Under the pieces are notes generated by a model, which worked only from the letters and a program-made list of their open reading frames with translations, did not search any database and was not told the origin of the DNA. From contig JAFGKX010000017.1 of NCBI GenBank assembly GCA_016928375.1, forward strand, positions 1 to 15,090: a DNA stretch of 15,090 nucleotides, given 5' to 3'. Position numbers and translations under genes: made by a program. The stretch comes from Candidatus Omnitrophota bacterium. GTDB taxonomy: Bacteria; Omnitrophota; Gorgyraeia; JABMRG01; JAFGKX01. Of the stretch, positions 14,521 through 15,090 are shown piece by piece (position 1 is the first letter of the stretch; each line of letters starts with the position of its first letter).

Positions 14521-15090
14521 AATTTTTTATTGCTTTTGAATTTTAAAATCGTTTCCGCGCCAAGGATGGATTTTTCATCAAGCAGGGTAAACCCTGTTTC
14601 TTTTATTAATTTTATCAGGCTATGTTTTTTATAGCGCGTAATATGCCTATGCGCGTAACCGCCTGAAACTACCCTGCTGTAAAAAAATTCTATTAACGGC
14701 CATTGCCAACTTCCGTAATCAGCGGTACCTAAAATCAAAATACCATTATCCATTAAAACCCTTCTTAGTTCAAAGAATATTTTATTATTTTCAGGCAAAT
14801 ATCCTATAACCTCAGAACAAATAACTGCGTTGAAAGAATTATCCTTAAACGGCAAATCTACAACAGAGCCCTGCACCATTTTTTTATTGAACCTTGTATT
14901 AAAACGAAGCTTGTTCAAGGCCGTATCAAGCCCTATAGCGCCGAAATCCAACGCAATCTTAGATGAACCGCACCCTATGTCCAATATTGCGCCCTTTACA
15001 CAACTTATCATTGATTTTATTATACTATAGCGCCGCCTTTGCCAATAGCGCTGCAAAAGAATACGGCTATAATATGCCCTGTAATCATAA
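14517..15090 (-). CDS. Class I SAM-dependent methyltransferase (5' end beyond the window)
   Basis: At least 190 residues are visible. The frame stays open to the right edge: the 11 codons before the TTG at 15056 read YDYRAYYSRIL with no stop, matching the Tyr-rich lead-in usual for this type, so the gene starts outside the window. Motif I is AILDIGCGSSKIALDF (15037-14935 region), followed by GAIGLDTALNKLRF for the SAM ribose, GSVVDLPFKDNSFNAVICSEVIGYLP for motifs II/III and RRVLMDNGILILGTADYG for motif IV. The C-terminal HRHITRYKKHSLIKLIKETGF is like the methyltransferase type 11 / UbiE-like group of glycan loci. The stop overlaps the start of the 33-codon membrane gene (ATGA). Substrate unknown; methylation of a sugar or lipid head group fits the context. 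Confidence 0.85.
   Translation of the reverse strand, partial: YDYRAYYSRILLQRYWQRRRYSIIKSMISCVKGAILDIGCGSSKIALDFGAIGLDTALNKLRFNTRFNKKMVQGSVVDLPFKDNSFNAVICSEVIGYLPENNKIFFELRRVLMDNGILILGTADYGSWQWPLIEFFYSRVVSGGYAHRHITRYKKHSLIKLIKETGFTLLDEKSILGAETILKFKSNKKL

Noticed and set aside
15054..15056. TTG as start codon of the right-edge methyltransferase
   Set aside because: The frame continues open to position 15090 with family-like residues (YDYRAYYSRIL), and no ribosome site precedes the TTG; the gene is cut by the window edge.
1..15090. CRISPR arrays, tRNA or rRNA genes, transposases
   Set aside because: No regularly spaced repeats, cloverleaf-like sequence or transposase motifs were seen; coding density on the minus strand leaves almost no room.

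Overview
The window is 15 kb of AT-rich bacterial DNA from a surface-glycan (capsule, O-antigen or glycoprotein) gene cluster. Every supported gene lies on the minus strand, so transcription runs from high to low coordinates. Genes are tightly packed, with several 4-base ATGA overlaps. The mix of radical SAM enzymes with cobalamin-type N-termini, family-39 membrane glycosyltransferases, low GC and Lys/Ile/Phe-rich proteins would fit an uncultured Gram-negative-type lineage such as Omnitrophota. That assignment is a guess from gene style; no rRNA or marker gene is present.

Upstream block (15090 down to 5927, in transcription order): a SAM methyltransferase cut by the window edge, an unlisted 33-residue one-helix membrane protein, a DPM1-like GT2 glycosyltransferase, a radical SAM protein, a GT39-type membrane glycosyltransferase, a GNAT acetyltransferase, a DegT-type sugar aminotransferase, a FAD protein resembling UDP-galactopyranose mutase, and a second GT39-like membrane glycosyltransferase. 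These read as one pathway: an amino sugar is made and acetylated (DegT plus GNAT), a sugar is loaded on polyprenyl phosphate (GT2), and sugars are transferred at the outer face of the membrane by GT-C enzymes.

The only sizeable gap (5761-5926) carries a consensus sigma-70-type promoter (TTGACA, 16-base spacer, extended TG-n-TATAAT) and, just upstream, an imperfect direct repeat with a 21-base period. No terminator is visible there, so the downstream genes may be read both from this promoter and by read-through.

Downstream block (5760 down to 1): a zinc-ribbon SAM methyltransferase, a small excisionase/MerR-like helix-turn-helix protein, a large GT-B-type transferase, a second radical SAM protein with a long unassigned helical C-terminus, and the N-terminal part of a LegB-type NAD-dependent 4,6-dehydratase. 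LegB is normally the first enzyme of a legionaminic-acid-type nonulosonate cassette, so the rest of that cassette is predicted just beyond the left edge.

Most notable items: the 33-codon gene joined by ATGA overlaps on both sides; the strong internal promoter with paired repeats beside a gene for a small DNA-binding protein; two radical SAM enzymes of unknown substrate inside a glycan locus; and the LegB fragment.
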